From Thetidibacter halocola (lineage in GTDB: Bacteria > Pseudomonadota > Alphaproteobacteria > Rhodobacterales > Rhodobacteraceae), in contig NZ_JAGTUU010000005.1 in the NCBI RefSeq assembly GCF_018224955.1, forward strand, positions 310,001-374,000: a stretch of 64,000 nt of DNA. The letters are read 5' to 3'. The notes under the pieces were generated by a model that saw only the letters and a program-made list of their open reading frames with translations, was not told the DNA's origin and did not search any database. This document shows positions 47,273 to 59,936 of the stretch, piece after piece. Within the stretch, counting starts at the first letter, position 1; each line of letters starts with the position of its first letter. The position numbers and the translations under genes are program-made.

Positions 47273-48034
47273 TTACCGGCTTGCGTCAGGCGTGAAGGTC
47301 GAGAAATCGACCAGCGTGCCCAGCATCTGGAGATAGGCGATCAGCGCGTCGGCCTCGGAGATGCCCGGCTGGCCGTCGAAGTTGCGCACGTTCACGCGCT
47401 CGCCATAGCGTTCCAGCAGGCCCGAGGTGTCGGCCTCGGGATCGCCCTGTGCCATGAAGTCGGCGCTCGCCATCTCGATCATGTCCTCGGTATACGGCAC
47501 GCCGACAAGGCGGTTGGCCCCCATGATGTCGCCGATGTCCTCGGCGCCTAGCATGCCGCTGGCCAGCCCGACATTCCCGGCCAGCAGGCGCTGTTCGAGA
47601 TAGCCATATTTCGGCATGACCGATTCCGGCACGACCGACTGCGGGCTGCGCAGGTGGTCGACATGCCATTCGTCCGAATAGCGGCCGCCCAAGCGCGCCA
47701 GGTCGGGCCCGGTGCGCTTGGAACCCCACTGGAACGGGTGGTCATACTGGCTTTCAGCCGCCAGGCTGTAGTGGCCGTAGCGTTCCACCTCGTCCCGCAT
47801 CGGGCGGACCATCTGGCTGTGGCAGACATAGCAGCCTTCGCGCAGATAGATCTCGCGCCCCGCCAGTTCGAGCGGCGTGTAGGGGCGCATGCCCTCGACG
47901 TCCTCGATCGTGTTGTCGAGGTAGAAGAGCGGCACGATCTGCACCAGACCACCCACCGTCACGGCGAGGAAGGCGAAGATGGCCAGCAGCGTGACGTTCT
48001 TTTCGAGAACCTTGTGCTTTTCGAGAATTGCCAT
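47273..48034 (-). CDS. ccoO: cbb3-type cytochrome c oxidase subunit II, CcoO
   Basis: 253 aa monohaem cytochrome c with one N-terminal anchor helix (~residues 13-35). The haem site is CYVCH (68-72) followed by SQMVRP; axial Met comes later (the MPKYGYLE or MLG region). It carries electrons from CcoP to the catalytic subunit. It is second gene of the operon, 12 bp after ccoN. Confidence 0.96.
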   Translation of the reverse strand: MAILEKHKVLEKNVTLLAIFAFLAVTVGGLVQIVPLFYLDNTIEDVEGMRPYTPLELAGREIYLREGCYVCHSQMVRPMRDEVERYGHYSLAAESQYDHPFQWGSKRTGPDLARLGGRYSDEWHVDHLRSPQSVVPESVMPKYGYLEQRLLAGNVGLASGMLGAEDIGDIMGANRLVGVPYTEDMIEMASADFMAQGDPEADTSGLLERYGERVNVRNFDGQPGISEADALIAYLQMLGTLVDFSTFTPDASR

Positions 48035-48046
48035 TGTGTCTTCTCC

Positions 48047-49663
<1,617 letters not shown>

Positions 49664-49755
49664 TTTTCGTCCCTTCGTCAGACCCGCACGAATCCATAGC
49701 CCGTGCAGGGAGTTCTAGACTGCCCCGGTCTTGAGGGTTTTCCCGAAACCTATCC

Positions 49756-49769
49756 TTGATCTGCATCAA
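49756..49769 (-). promoter_or_regulatory. Perfect FNR box for ccoNOQP
   Basis: TTGATCTGCATCAA matches the FNR consensus at all ten fixed positions. It lies in the divergent ccoN/usp gap, nearer to ccoN of the two boxes there. Confidence 0.85.
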
Positions 49770-49787
49770 AGGTTTCGGCCTGGCGGT

Positions 49788-49801
49788 TTGACCGGGGTCA
49801 A
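49788..49801 (+). promoter_or_regulatory. FNR-like box for the universal stress protein gene
   Basis: TTGACCGGGGTCAA is a symmetric FNR-like site with T-to-C in both half-sites. Its centre is 62 bp before the usp ATG; a -10-like TAGCGT (49824-49829) lies at the spacing expected for activation. Confidence 0.65.
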
Positions 49802-49856
49802 AGTGACGCGGATCGGGCGCTGCTAGCGTGAACACAGGATCATCTGGAGAAAGACC

Positions 49857-50702
49857 ATGACAACGGGATACAAGACCTTGCTGAGCGTCGTGACCGACAG
49901 CGCCCTGGCCCAGAGCACGGTGGAGCGTGCCGCTGCCCTGGCCGAGGGATTCGACGCGCATCTGGACGTTCTCAGTTTCGGCGTCGACCGGACGCAGACC
50001 GGCTATTACTATGCCGGCGCCAACGCGATGGTGCTGCAGGAGACCCTGAGCCGCGCCACGGCCGAGGCGGCGGCGCTGGCGCAGGACGTGCGGACCACGC
50101 TGGGCAATTTCGGCTGCCGCTGGGCGGTCGAGGAGGGGGTGGCGCAGCTGGCGGATATCGGCCGCCATGTCGCATCCCGCGCCCGTTTTTCCGACCTGGT
50201 TCTGTTGCCGCTGCCCTATGGCAAGGGGCGCGGCGTCGAGCTGGAACCGGTGACCGAAAGCGCCCTGTTCGAGGGTCACGCCCCGGTGATGGTGCTGCCC
50301 GATGAAATCAGCGGCTCGGCGCAACCGCAGAAGATCGTGCTGGGCTGGAACGAGAGCGCCGAGGCGATGCGCGCCATCAAGTCCGCGCTGCCCTTGTTGC
50401 AACAGGCCGATGACGTGCATATCGTCGTGATCGACCCGCCGAGCCATGGGCCGAACCGGTCCGACCCCGGCGGGCTTCTGGCGCAATGGCTGTCGCGTCA
50501 TGGCGTGCGCGCCGAGATCGACGTGCTGTCCAAGACGCTGCCGCGGGTGTCGGACGTGCTGATGCGGCATGTCGCGGACATCAATGCCGACATGGTGGTG
50601 ATGGGCGCCTATGGCCACTCGCGCTTCCGCGAGGCGATCCTGGGCGGGGCGACCCGCAACATGCTGGAAGCGGCGAGCGTCCCGGTCTTCATGGCGCATT
50701 GA
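49857..50702 (+). CDS. Tandem universal stress protein
   Basis: 281 aa with two Usp domains. The second contains the ATP-binding pattern VMGAYGHSRFREAILGGATRNML (GxxG-x9-G(S/T)); the first lacks it. Tandem Usp proteins in this position are typical of FNR-controlled microaerobic regions. It diverges from ccoN with two FNR boxes between them. It probably helps the cell survive low-oxygen stress. Confidence 0.9.
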   Translation: MTTGYKTLLSVVTDSALAQSTVERAAALAEGFDAHLDVLSFGVDRTQTGYYYAGANAMVLQETLSRATAEAAALAQDVRTTLGNFGCRWAVEEGVAQLADIGRHVASRARFSDLVLLPLPYGKGRGVELEPVTESALFEGHAPVMVLPDEISGSAQPQKIVLGWNESAEAMRAIKSALPLLQQADDVHIVVIDPPSHGPNRSDPGGLLAQWLSRHGVRAEIDVLSKTLPRVSDVLMRHVADINADMVVMGAYGHSRFREAILGGATRNMLEAASVPVFMAH

Positions 50703-50809
50703 TCCGGGCGCGGACGGTGATGCGGCGCTCGCGCGTGCCGCGCATCGCCCCGCCCCGCCCACCGTCCCGCACGGCGTTCGCGTCGCGCGCAGGATTTTCG
50801 TCCAGTCCC

Positions 50810-51193
50810 TCAGGACGGCGTCGATCGCGTCATGTGTCTCGGGTCAGACCGGTACGGCGCGCTTTTGCAGGTCGCCCCCTTGCCGGTCAGGTGCAGGCGC
50901 CACGCGTGGCGGTCCTGCGGATCGGGCGTGACTGTCACCAAACCGTCCCGTTCCAGCGGTTTCAGCGCGGCGGTCAGCGTGCTGCGGTCCATGTCGAAGC
51001 CGGGGGCGAGGTCGCCAAGGCGCGGCGGTTCCGGCCGGTTCAGCGCGATCATCAACGAAAACGGTCCTTGCGTCAGGCAAATCGGGCGAAACGCCGCATC
51101 GAACTGGCGTGCAAGCCGGCGCGCCATTTCTTGGCACCGGAAACACAGGCAGCGCACCTCGTGCGTCACCGACAGGGGCAGGTCACGGTCCAC
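50810..51193 (-). pseudogene. MarR-type regulator with frameshifted C-terminus
   Basis: 127 aa as read, GTG start. Residues ~1-105 are a good MarR winged helix (MDRSTLTAALKPLERDGLVTVTPDPQDRH is typical). After LTGKG the reading frame loses homology. Adding one G to the G5 run (50875-50879) restores GKGGDLQKRAVPV, then a TGA at 50844-50846 where the family has Trp, then PETHDAIDAVLRD, the normal C-terminal helix. So a single-base deletion and a nonsense change are visible. The DNA-binding part could still be made without its dimer helix. Confidence 0.75.
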
Positions 51194-51205
51194 GTCACTA
51201 TTCTT

Positions 51206-51217
51206 GTTGATATCAAC
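51206..51217. promoter_or_regulatory. Palindromic operator between marR and the DUF1428 gene
   Basis: GTTGATATCAAC is a perfect 12-bp palindrome in the 68-bp divergent gap. It is the size and symmetry expected of a MarR operator and would overlap both promoters. Confidence 0.6.
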
Positions 51218-51261
51218 CTAATTTCGATCAGGCTGGTGGGCGAACCGCAAGGAGACGCGCC

Positions 51262-51615
51262 ATGACCTATGTATCGGGATTTCTCGCCGCCGTGCCGGAA
51301 GCCAACAAGGAGGCCTACATCGACTCGGCGCGCGCAAGTTGGCCGCTGTTTCGCGACTATGGTGCGCTGGATCAGTGGGAATGCTGGGAAGATGCCGTGC
51401 CGGATGGCGAGGTCACGTCCTTTCCCATGGCAGTGAAACGTGCGCCGGGCGAAAAGATCGTGTTCAGCTGGATCCTCTGGCCCGACAAGGCCACCGCCGA
51501 ACGCTGCTGGGCGTCGATGGAGACGGACGCGCGCTGGCAGGAAATGACCATGCCCTTTGACGGCAAGCGCATGGTCTACGGCAATTTCGACACGATCTTT
51601 CAGGGCAGGGCCTGA
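51262..51615 (+). CDS. DUF1428 family protein
   Basis: 117 aa. MTYVSGFLAAVPEANKEAYI at the start and FSWILWPDKATAERCW, MPFDGKRMVYGNFDTIF later are the family's conserved blocks. The fold is a dimeric alpha/beta barrel of the EhpR/YbaA-like type; function unknown. It diverges from the MarR-type gene and probably was its target. An aaggag ribosome site precedes the ATG. Confidence 0.9.
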   Translation: MTYVSGFLAAVPEANKEAYIDSARASWPLFRDYGALDQWECWEDAVPDGEVTSFPMAVKRAPGEKIVFSWILWPDKATAERCWASMETDARWQEMTMPFDGKRMVYGNFDTIFQGRA

Positions 51616-51647
51616 CAGGCGCCGGGCCATCGACCCGGACCGGGCAA

Positions 51648-52394
51648 TCAGACCAGCATGCCGCCGTCGGCGTCGTCGCCCGCCTCTTCCATCAGGCGCG
51701 CCATGTCGGGCACGGTGACGTGGCGCTTGCCCTCGAGTTCGATCACGCCGTCCCGCTTGAGCGCCGAGATCTGGCGGCTGACGGTTTCCAGCGTGAGGCC
51801 GAGGTAGTCGGCCATCGCCTCGCGCGTCAGTGGCAGGTCGAAGGCCAGCGGCCCCTCGATCCTGCGCATGTGCAGCGAGGCGTCGCGGCGCGCGATGATC
51901 GACAGCAGCGAGGCGATCTTTTCGCGGGCGGACTTGCGGCCCAGCACGATCATCCAGTCCCGCGCCGCGTCGAGTTCGTCCAGCGTCATTTCCAGCAGCC
52001 GATGGGCGATATGCGGTGTCTTGGCCAGCATCGACTCGAATGGTTTCTTGCGGAAGCAGCACATGACCAGGTCGGTTGTGGCGATGACGTCATAGGCGGC
52101 CTCGTCACGCCCCGGGCGACCGATGAAATCGCTTGGCAGCAGCAGGCCCACCATCTGCGTGCGGCCATCCTCGAGCGTCTGGGTCAGCGTGCCGATGCCC
52201 GAGATCACCGAGCCCACGAAATCCATCCGGTCGCCGCACCAGATCACGTGGCTGCCCGCCTCGAATCGGCGATAGAACTTGATTTCCTCGAGCTTCCGCA
52301 ACTCGTCCGTCTCGCAGCGCGCGCAGACGGCGCGGTGACGGATGGGGCAATCCTCGCAGTCCTGCTGGGGCGAGAGGCTTCGTTCGTTGAGCAT
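51648..52394 (-). CDS. fnrL: FNR-type oxygen-sensing regulator FnrL
   Basis: 248 aa, the length of Rhodobacter FnrL. N-terminal cysteines 13, 16, 24 and 27, with a further Cys pair at 112-113, can hold the oxygen-labile [4Fe-4S] cluster. The C-terminal helix-turn-helix has ETVSR in the recognition helix, the residues that read TTGAT half-sites. The ATG at 52394 is chosen over the TTG at 52421, which lies inside the FNR box. It diverges from hemN and probably controls the five FNR boxes nearby and itself. Confidence 0.95.
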   Translation of the reverse strand: MLNERSLSPQQDCEDCPIRHRAVCARCETDELRKLEEIKFYRRFEAGSHVIWCGDRMDFVGSVISGIGTLTQTLEDGRTQMVGLLLPSDFIGRPGRDEAAYDVIATTDLVMCCFRKKPFESMLAKTPHIAHRLLEMTLDELDAARDWMIVLGRKSAREKIASLLSIIARRDASLHMRRIEGPLAFDLPLTREAMADYLGLTLETVSRQISALKRDGVIELEGKRHVTVPDMARLMEEAGDDADGGMLV

Positions 52395-52407
52395 CGGGCT
52401 CCCCCGG

Positions 52408-52421
52408 TTGATCTGTGTCAA
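52408..52421. promoter_or_regulatory. FNR box between fnrL and hemN
   Basis: TTGATCTGTGTCAA has one mismatch to the FNR consensus. Its centre lies exactly 41.5 bp before the hemN ATG, the class II activation distance if the mRNA starts at the ATG. It is 14 bp upstream of fnrL, where binding would repress. Confidence 0.8.
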
Positions 52422-52455
52422 TGTAGCACTCCCTCGCCCTCAATAGCCTACGTAT

Positions 52456-53811
52456 ATGAAACAACAAACACAACTCGCGCGTCTGGGTCTCTTCGACGCA
52501 AAGGTGCCGCGTTACACCTCTTATCCGACAGCACCGCAGTTCGCGGGTGGTGTCGGAGCGTCCGACCATGCGGCCTGGATCGAACGTCTACCTGAAGATG
52601 GGCATATATCTCTTTATTTGCATGTTCCATTTTGCCGCAGGCTGTGCTGGTTCTGCGCCTGTCGGACGCAGGGCACCACGACGCTGTCGCCGGTCGCGGC
52701 CTATGTCGAGACACTGAAGGACGAGTTGGCCCTGCTGAAGCGGCACCTGCCGAGGGGCGTGAAATTGTCGCGGCTGCACTGGGGCGGGGGCACACCGACG
52801 CTGCTGTCGCCTGAAATGATGGCCGAGCTGATCGCGGCGATTCGCGACGTGGCGGACCTTGCCGAGGGGGCCGAGTTCTCGGTCGAGATAGATCCGAACG
52901 AGGTGGATGGCGCCCGGCTGGACGTGCTGGTCGCGGGCGGCATGAACCGCGCCTCGATCGGGGTGCAGGATTTCGACCCCGAGATCCAGGAGACGATCGG
53001 CCGGCCGCAGGGCTTCGACGTGACCCGTGCGGCGGTCGACATGATCCGCGAGCGCGGCGTCGCCAGCCTGAATGCCGACATCCTCTTTGGCCTGCCACAC
53101 CAGAGCCGGGCGCGCATCACCGACACGGTGCAGAAGTTGCTGAGCTTTGCCCCTGACCGCGTAGCGCTTTATGGCTATGCGCATGTGCCGTGGATGGCCA
53201 AGCGCCAGCAGTTGATCCCCTCGGACGCGCTGCCGACCCCGGCCGAGCGGTTGGACCTGTTCGAGACCGCCCGGCGGCTGTTCGTCTGGGACGGCTATGA
53301 TGAGATCGGCATCGACCATTTCGCGCAGCCCTCCGACGGGCTGTCGATCGCGCGCAAGGAAGGGCGGCTGCGGCGGAACTTCCAAGGCTATACCGATGAT
53401 ACGGCCGAGGCTCTGATCGGGGTCGGGGCCTCGTCGATTTCGAAATTCCCGCAAGGTTACACACAGAACGCCTCGGGCACCTCGGCCCATACGGCGGCGG
53501 TGCGCGACGGGCGGTTCTCGACCGCGCGGGGGCATGTCTTCAGCGAGGACGACCGGCTGCGGGCGCGTCTGATCGAGGCGGTGATGTGCGATTTCCGCAT
53601 CGATGCGGCCGAGATCCTGGCAGGGCATGAGATCGGGCGCACGGCGCTTTTCGACTGGTTCGAGCGGATCAACCGGGAGTTCGAGACCATGCTCGAGGTG
53701 ACCGAGGACGGGCTGTTCGTGCCGCCCGTGGCACGGCCGCTGACGCGCATGATCGCGCGTTCCTTCGACGCCTACGACCTCAGCAAGGCGGGGCATTCGT
53801 CGGCGATCTGA
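52456..53811 (+). CDS. hemN: Oxygen-independent coproporphyrinogen III dehydrogenase HemN
   Basis: 451 aa radical SAM enzyme making protoporphyrinogen IX without oxygen. The cluster motif CxxxCxxC is at Cys 60, 64 and 67 (HVPFCRRLCWFC). SAM-contact segment LHWGGGTPTLLSPEMM and SVEIDPNEVDG follow; the C-terminal HemN domain is present. The N-terminus LARLGLFDAKVPRYTSYPTA is the family's. No ribosome site precedes the ATG, see the FNR box at 52408. It supplies haem for cbb3 oxidase at low oxygen. Confidence 0.96.
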   Translation: MKQQTQLARLGLFDAKVPRYTSYPTAPQFAGGVGASDHAAWIERLPEDGHISLYLHVPFCRRLCWFCACRTQGTTTLSPVAAYVETLKDELALLKRHLPRGVKLSRLHWGGGTPTLLSPEMMAELIAAIRDVADLAEGAEFSVEIDPNEVDGARLDVLVAGGMNRASIGVQDFDPEIQETIGRPQGFDVTRAAVDMIRERGVASLNADILFGLPHQSRARITDTVQKLLSFAPDRVALYGYAHVPWMAKRQQLIPSDALPTPAERLDLFETARRLFVWDGYDEIGIDHFAQPSDGLSIARKEGRLRRNFQGYTDDTAEALIGVGASSISKFPQGYTQNASGTSAHTAAVRDGRFSTARGHVFSEDDRLRARLIEAVMCDFRIDAAEILAGHEIGRTALFDWFERINREFETMLEVTEDGLFVPPVARPLTRMIARSFDAYDLSKAGHSSAI

Positions 53812-53820
53812 TCGGGCGAC

Positions 53821-53870
53821 GGGACGGCGCTCTTTCCGCTGGCGCGGAAACTCGCCCCGCCCGCCGTCCC
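53821..53870. terminator. Nested inverted repeat between convergent hemN and yejF
   Basis: Outer arms GGGACGGCG (53821-53829) and CGCCGTCCC (53862-53870) enclose an inner hairpin TTTCCGC / GCGGAAA (53833-53850). It lies in the 82-bp gap between converging genes and may stop transcription from both sides, although there is no T-run. Confidence 0.4.
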
Positions 53871-53893
53871 ATGCCTGTCCTTGCCGGACCGCG

Positions 53894-55485
<1,592 letters not shown>

Positions 55486-55489
<4 letters not shown>

Positions 55490-56706
55490 GAGAAGGTCTT
55501 CCTGGGGTCGAACGCGTCGCGCACGCCCTCGAAGATGAACACGAGCAGCGACAGCATCACGGCAAAGACCGTGAAGGCGGTAAAGCCGAGCCAGGGCGCC
55601 TGGAGGTTCTGTTTTGCCTGCAAGGTCAGTTCGCCCAGCGAGGGCGCCGAGGAAGGCAGACCGAAGCCCAGAAAGTCGAGGCCCGCCAGCGTGCTGATCG
55701 TGCCTGTGACGATGAAGGGCAGCATGGTCAGCGTGGCGACCATCGCGTTGGGCAGCATGTGGCGGAACATGATCCGCCCGTTGCTGACCCCGAGGGCCTT
55801 GGCCGCGCGGACATATTCGAGGTTGCGGGCGCGCAGGAATTCGGCCCGCACCACACCCACCAGCGCCACCCAGCCGAACAGCACCGTCAGGATGACCAGC
55901 AGCCAGAAACTTCGCCCGAGGATCGCGAAGAGGATGATGATGACGTATAGCGACGGAGTCGCCGTCCAGATCTCGATGATGCGCTGGAAGATCAGATCGA
56001 GCCAGCCGCCGAAATAACCCTGGAGCGCGCCGGCGATGATGCCGATCACCGAGGCGCAGACAGTGACGATCAGCGTGAACAGGATCGACAGGCGGAAGCC
56101 GTAGATCACCCGCGCCACCACGTCGCGTTTCGTGTCGTCCGTGCCGAGCCAGTTCTGCTCGTTCGGGGGCAGGGGGGCCGCGCCGGGGCGGTCGACCGGT
56201 GTCTTGAAGCTGTAGGGCACCAGCGGCCAGATCATCCAGCCCTTCTGGAAATCGCCATCCAGCGTCTCTCCGGCCTCGACCCGCTCGATCAGCCCGTCGG
56301 GGTCGTCGAAACACTCCTCCAGCCCGCCGGTTCGGATCAGGCAGCGCACCTCGGGGTCGCGATAGGCGGCCTCGGTCCGGAAGTCGCCACCGAAATCGGT
56401 CTCGGGGTAGAAGGTGAAGATCGGCATGCGCAGCTCGCCGCGATAGCTGACCAGGATCGGCTTGTCGTTGGCGATGAACTCGGCAAAGAGCGAGGTCACG
56501 AACAGCGCTAGGAAGATCCACAGCGACCAGAAGGCGCGGCGGTTCTTTTTGAAGTTGTTCCAGCGGCGCCGGTTCAGCGGTGACAGGGTAAACAGGCCAC
56601 CCGGCGCCGGCGGAACGTGCACCGGCATGCCCGGCAGGTGGGCGGGCAGAACGTCTGGGTTGATCTCGTCGCGCTGCGGCGGAAGCGGGGAGGGATTGGT
56701 CACCAT
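55486..56706 (-). CDS. yejE: Peptide ABC transporter permease YejE
   Basis: 406 aa, longer than E. coli YejE (~340). After an N-terminal cytoplasmic stretch and first helix (~residues 58-75), a large periplasmic insert of ~130 residues precedes the remaining helices. The permease EAA loop is visible around RAAKALGVSNGRIMFRHMLPN. It pairs with YejB to form the channel. It begins 3 bp after yejB. Confidence 0.94.
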
Positions 56707-56709
56707 GCC

Positions 56710-57783
56710 TCAGCCCTCGCGCTTTTCGAAATCGATGCGCGGATCGACCAGCACGTACATCAGGTCCGACAGGATGCCCACGACCAGCCCGATCAGGCCG
56801 AAGATGAAGAGCGTTCCGAAGATCACCGGGTAGTCGCGCGCCACTGCCGCCTCGAAACCCAGCCGCCCCAGCCCGTCGAGGCTGAAGATCGTCTCGATGA
56901 TCAGGCTGCCGGAGAAGAACACGCCGATGAACACCGCCGGAAAGCCCGCGATGACGATCAGCATGGCGTTGCGGAAGACATGGCCATACAGCACGCGGCT
57001 TTCCTTCAGTCCCTTGGCGCGGGCGGTCATCACGTATTGCTTCTTGATCTCGTCGAGGAAGCTGTTCTTGGTCAGCAGGGTCAGCGTGGCGAAGGCCGAG
57101 ATCGTCGAGGCCACGACCGGCAGGGTGATGTGCCAGAAATAGTCCGCCACCTTGTCCAGCAGGCTGAGTTCGTCCCAGTTGTCCGAGGTCAGGCCGCGCA
57201 GCGGGAATATCTGCCAGTAGGAGCCGCCCGCGAACAGGACCAGCAGAAGGATGGCAAAGAGGAAGCCGGGGATCGCGTAGGCCACGATGATCGCGCCAGA
57301 GGTCCAGGTGTCGAAGCTGGAGCCGTCCCTGACCGCCTTTCGGATGCCCAGCGGAATCGAGATGATATAGGCGATCAGCGTCGACCAGAGGCCGAGGCTG
57401 ATCGACACGGGCATCTTTTCAAGAACCAGGTCGATCACGCTGATCGAGCGGAAATAGCTCTCGCCGAAGTCGAGCCGCATGTAGTTCCACAACATGTTGA
57501 GGAAGCGTTCCAGCGGCGGCTTGTCGAAGCCGAATTCCTTTTCCAGTTCGGCGATGAATTCCGGCGGCAGGCCGCGGCGGCCGACACCGTCCTCGGCGGC
57601 AGCCTGGGTCTCGCCGCCGCCGCCGGCGATGCCGGCAAACACGTCGCCCTCGCCCTCGATCTGGGCGATGATCTGCTCGATCGGGCCGCCTGGCACGAAT
57701 TGCACCAGCGCGAAGTTCACGATCATGATCCCCAGCAAAGTGGGGATGATGAGCAGCAAGCGTCGGAGGATATAGGCGCCCAT
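56710..57783 (-). CDS. yejB: Peptide ABC transporter permease YejB
   Basis: 357 aa DppB-type permease. First helix [29 protein letters not shown] carries the usual N-terminal signature; the EAA region reads [21 protein letters not shown] Gly/Glu-rich cytoplasmic or periplasmic stretch lies at ~40-80, as in the YejB group. It lies 6 bp after yejA. Confidence 0.95.
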   Translation of the reverse strand: MGAYILRRLLLIIPTLLGIMIVNFALVQFVPGGPIEQIIAQIEGEGDVFAGIAGGGGETQAAAEDGVGRRGLPPEFIAELEKEFGFDKPPLERFLNMLWNYMRLDFGESYFRSISVIDLVLEKMPVSISLGLWSTLIAYIISIPLGIRKAVRDGSSFDTWTSGAIIVAYAIPGFLFAILLLVLFAGGSYWQIFPLRGLTSDNWDELSLLDKVADYFWHITLPVVASTISAFATLTLLTKNSFLDEIKKQYVMTARAKGLKESRVLYGHVFRNAMLIVIAGFPAVFIGVFFSGSLIIETIFSLDGLGRLGFEAAVARDYPVIFGTLFIFGLIGLVVGILSDLMYVLVDPRIDFEKREG

Positions 57784-57789
57784 CGTTGG

Positions 57790-59742
57790 TTACAGCGCGC
57801 CGGCGGCACGCAGCGCCCGGGCCTTGTCCTCGTCCCACCACCAGATCGACTCGACACCGAGGCTCAGCGGCGGGGGCGTGTCGGTATAGGGGCGGCCGAA
57901 GGCGTCGCGGTAGGCGATGTTGTGCACGCCCTTGTACCATTGCGGCACCCAGATGTGCATCGACCGCAGCACCCGGTCCAGCGCCTTGACGGCGGTGTCC
58001 AGTTCCTTGCGGCTCTGCGCGTCGGCGATGATGCGGATCAGGCGGTCGACGCCTTCGTTCTTGAGACCAGCGACGTTGACCGAGCCGGGGGTGTCGGCGC
58101 TTTCGGATCCGAAGATCTGGCGCAGTTCGTCGCCCGGCGTCTGGCCCATGCTGAAGCGCTGGGTGACGATGTCGTAGTCGAAATTCTTCTCGCGTTCCTG
58201 GGCCTCGGCCGGGTCGACGCGGTTGGCGGTCGCGTCGATGCCGAGGCGTTTCAGGTTCTCGATATAGGGATTGATGATCCGGTCGAAGCTGGGGCTGTCG
58301 TTCAGCACCTCGATCGTCAGTTTCTGACCGTCCTTGTAGCGGAGCCCGTCTTCGCCGACGATCCAGCCCGCCTCTTCCAGCAGGCCCGAGGCGCGGCGCA
58401 GCTGCCGGCGGTCGGCCAGGTCCGCGGCGCTGGAGGCGGCGGGGCTGAACGCGGGTTCGGTGAACACGGTTTCGGGAAAGAATTCACGCAGCGGTTCCAG
58501 CAGGGCGAGTTCCGCCTCAGAGGGCATGCCCTCGGCCTGGAGGGTGCGAGAGTTTTCCCAGAAACTGTCGGTGCGCTCGTAGAGATTGTAGAACAGCGAC
58601 TCGTTCGACCATTCGAAGTTGAAGGCCATGCCGATCGCCTCGCGCACACGCGGGTCGGAGAACTTGTCGCGGCGCAGGTTGAACCAGAAGCCCTGCGTGC
58701 CCGCCGGGCGGCCATCGGGCAGGGTCTCGACAATCACGTGGCCCGCGTCTATGGCGGGGAAATCGTATCCGGTGCCCCAGACGATCGAGCTGAATTCCTC
58801 GCGATAGAGGTAGGCGCCGGCCTTGAACGCCTCGAAGGCGGTCGTGTAGTCGGCGAAATACTCATACTTGATCGTGTCGAAATTGCTGTGGCCGATGTTG
58901 ATCGGCAGATCGCGGGCCCAGTAGTCGTCGCGCCGCTTGTAGCTGACCGATCGGCCCGGATCGACCGAGGCAAGCTCATAGGGGCCGGATCCCATTGGCG
59001 GCTCGAGGCTGGATTCCGCGAAGTCGCGGCTCTCGTAATAGGCCTTGCTGAGAACCGGGATGCCGCCCGCGGTCATGACGACCTCGCGCAGCGCGCCATC
59101 GGGCTTGAAGTCGAAGCGGACGGTGTGGTCGTCCAGTGCCTCGACCTTCTGGAAATCCGAAAAGGTCGTCTTGAAGGTCGGGCGGCCCTTTTCCAGCAGG
59201 ATGTTGTACGAAAAGACCACGTCATGCGCTGTCACGGGTGTGCCGTCGCGAAAGCGCGCCTCTGGGCGCATGCGGAAGATCACCCATTCGCGGCTTTCGG
59301 GATACTCGATCGTGTGGGCCAGAAGGCCATACATCGCGTCGGGTTCCTCGAGGTTGCCTGACAGAAGCGTGTCGTAGAACACCGTCGCGCCCGCCGCCGC
59401 GTTGCCCTTCAGGATGTAGGGCGTGAGGCTGTCGAACGTGCCGAAGGCCCAGGTCGAGAACTCGCCTCCCTTTGGGGCGTTCGGGTTGACGTAGTCGAAA
59501 TGCGGGAAATCGGCGGGGTATTTCAGGTCGCCGAAGGTCGAGACGCCATGCGTCTGAATGATTGCTTCGTGGCTTTCCGCCAGTGCATCCGCGGCCCAGA
59601 GCAACCCGACCCCAAGCAAAGCGCCGGCCAGAACCCTACGCATCGGGATGGCCAAAGGCATGGCGCGGCTGCGAACGGCCTGCCGGGACTGCGCCCGTGC
59701 GCGAGATTTCGGCATCAAGAGACGGTCTGCTGGGCGGGTCAT
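57790..59742 (-). CDS. yejA: Peptide ABC transporter substrate-binding protein YejA
   Basis: 650 aa periplasmic binding protein (SBP_bac_5). A hydrophobic signal (MRRVLAGALLGVGLLWAADALA, residues 34-55) lies after an unusually long 33-residue basic leader. The first ATG has a ggggagag ribosome site, but the ATG at 59643 would give a normal signal peptide. Conserved blocks include HGVSTFGDLKYPADFPHFDYVNP and the C-terminal IWWWDEDKA, both typical of YejA. First gene of yejABEF. Confidence 0.94.
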   Translation of the reverse strand: MTRPADRLLMPKSRARAQSRQAVRSRAMPLAIPMRRVLAGALLGVGLLWAADALAESHEAIIQTHGVSTFGDLKYPADFPHFDYVNPNAPKGGEFSTWAFGTFDSLTPYILKGNAAAGATVFYDTLLSGNLEEPDAMYGLLAHTIEYPESREWVIFRMRPEARFRDGTPVTAHDVVFSYNILLEKGRPTFKTTFSDFQKVEALDDHTVRFDFKPDGALREVVMTAGGIPVLSKAYYESRDFAESSLEPPMGSGPYELASVDPGRSVSYKRRDDYWARDLPINIGHSNFDTIKYEYFADYTTAFEAFKAGAYLYREEFSSIVWGTGYDFPAIDAGHVIVETLPDGRPAGTQGFWFNLRRDKFSDPRVREAIGMAFNFEWSNESLFYNLYERTDSFWENSRTLQAEGMPSEAELALLEPLREFFPETVFTEPAFSPAASSAADLADRRQLRRASGLLEEAGWIVGEDGLRYKDGQKLTIEVLNDSPSFDRIINPYIENLKRLGIDATANRVDPAEAQEREKNFDYDIVTQRFSMGQTPGDELRQIFGSESADTPGSVNVAGLKNEGVDRLIRIIADAQSRKELDTAVKALDRVLRSMHIWVPQWYKGVHNIAYRDAFGRPYTDTPPPLSLGVESIWWWDEDKARALRAAGAL

Positions 59743-59882
59743 GTGCTCTCCCCTTCGTTATCGCGCGGCTTCTGACGCATTTTATCTAAAGTTGAGGCGG
59801 ATGCTGGCCACATTCAAGTTGAGATTCCGTTATCGGCACCGCTGGGCCGCGGGAAGCGCTGGCATGATACCCCTCCGGCACG

Positions 59883-59914
59883 AAAAAGGGGCCGCCCCAA
59901 GTGGGACGGCCCCT
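59883..59914 (-). terminator. Intrinsic terminator of the cytochrome c gene
   Basis: On the minus strand a near-perfect 12-bp stem (one A-C mismatch) around a 4-base loop is followed by TTTTT. It lies 23 bp after the cytochrome c stop. Confidence 0.75.
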
Positions 59915-59936
59915 GAAAATCTGCCGGCAAACGCGC

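Noticed and set aside
56617-59361. 914-codon plus-strand frame opposite yejB and yejA
   Set aside because: yejA and yejB are complete and conserved; the opposite frame lacks domains.
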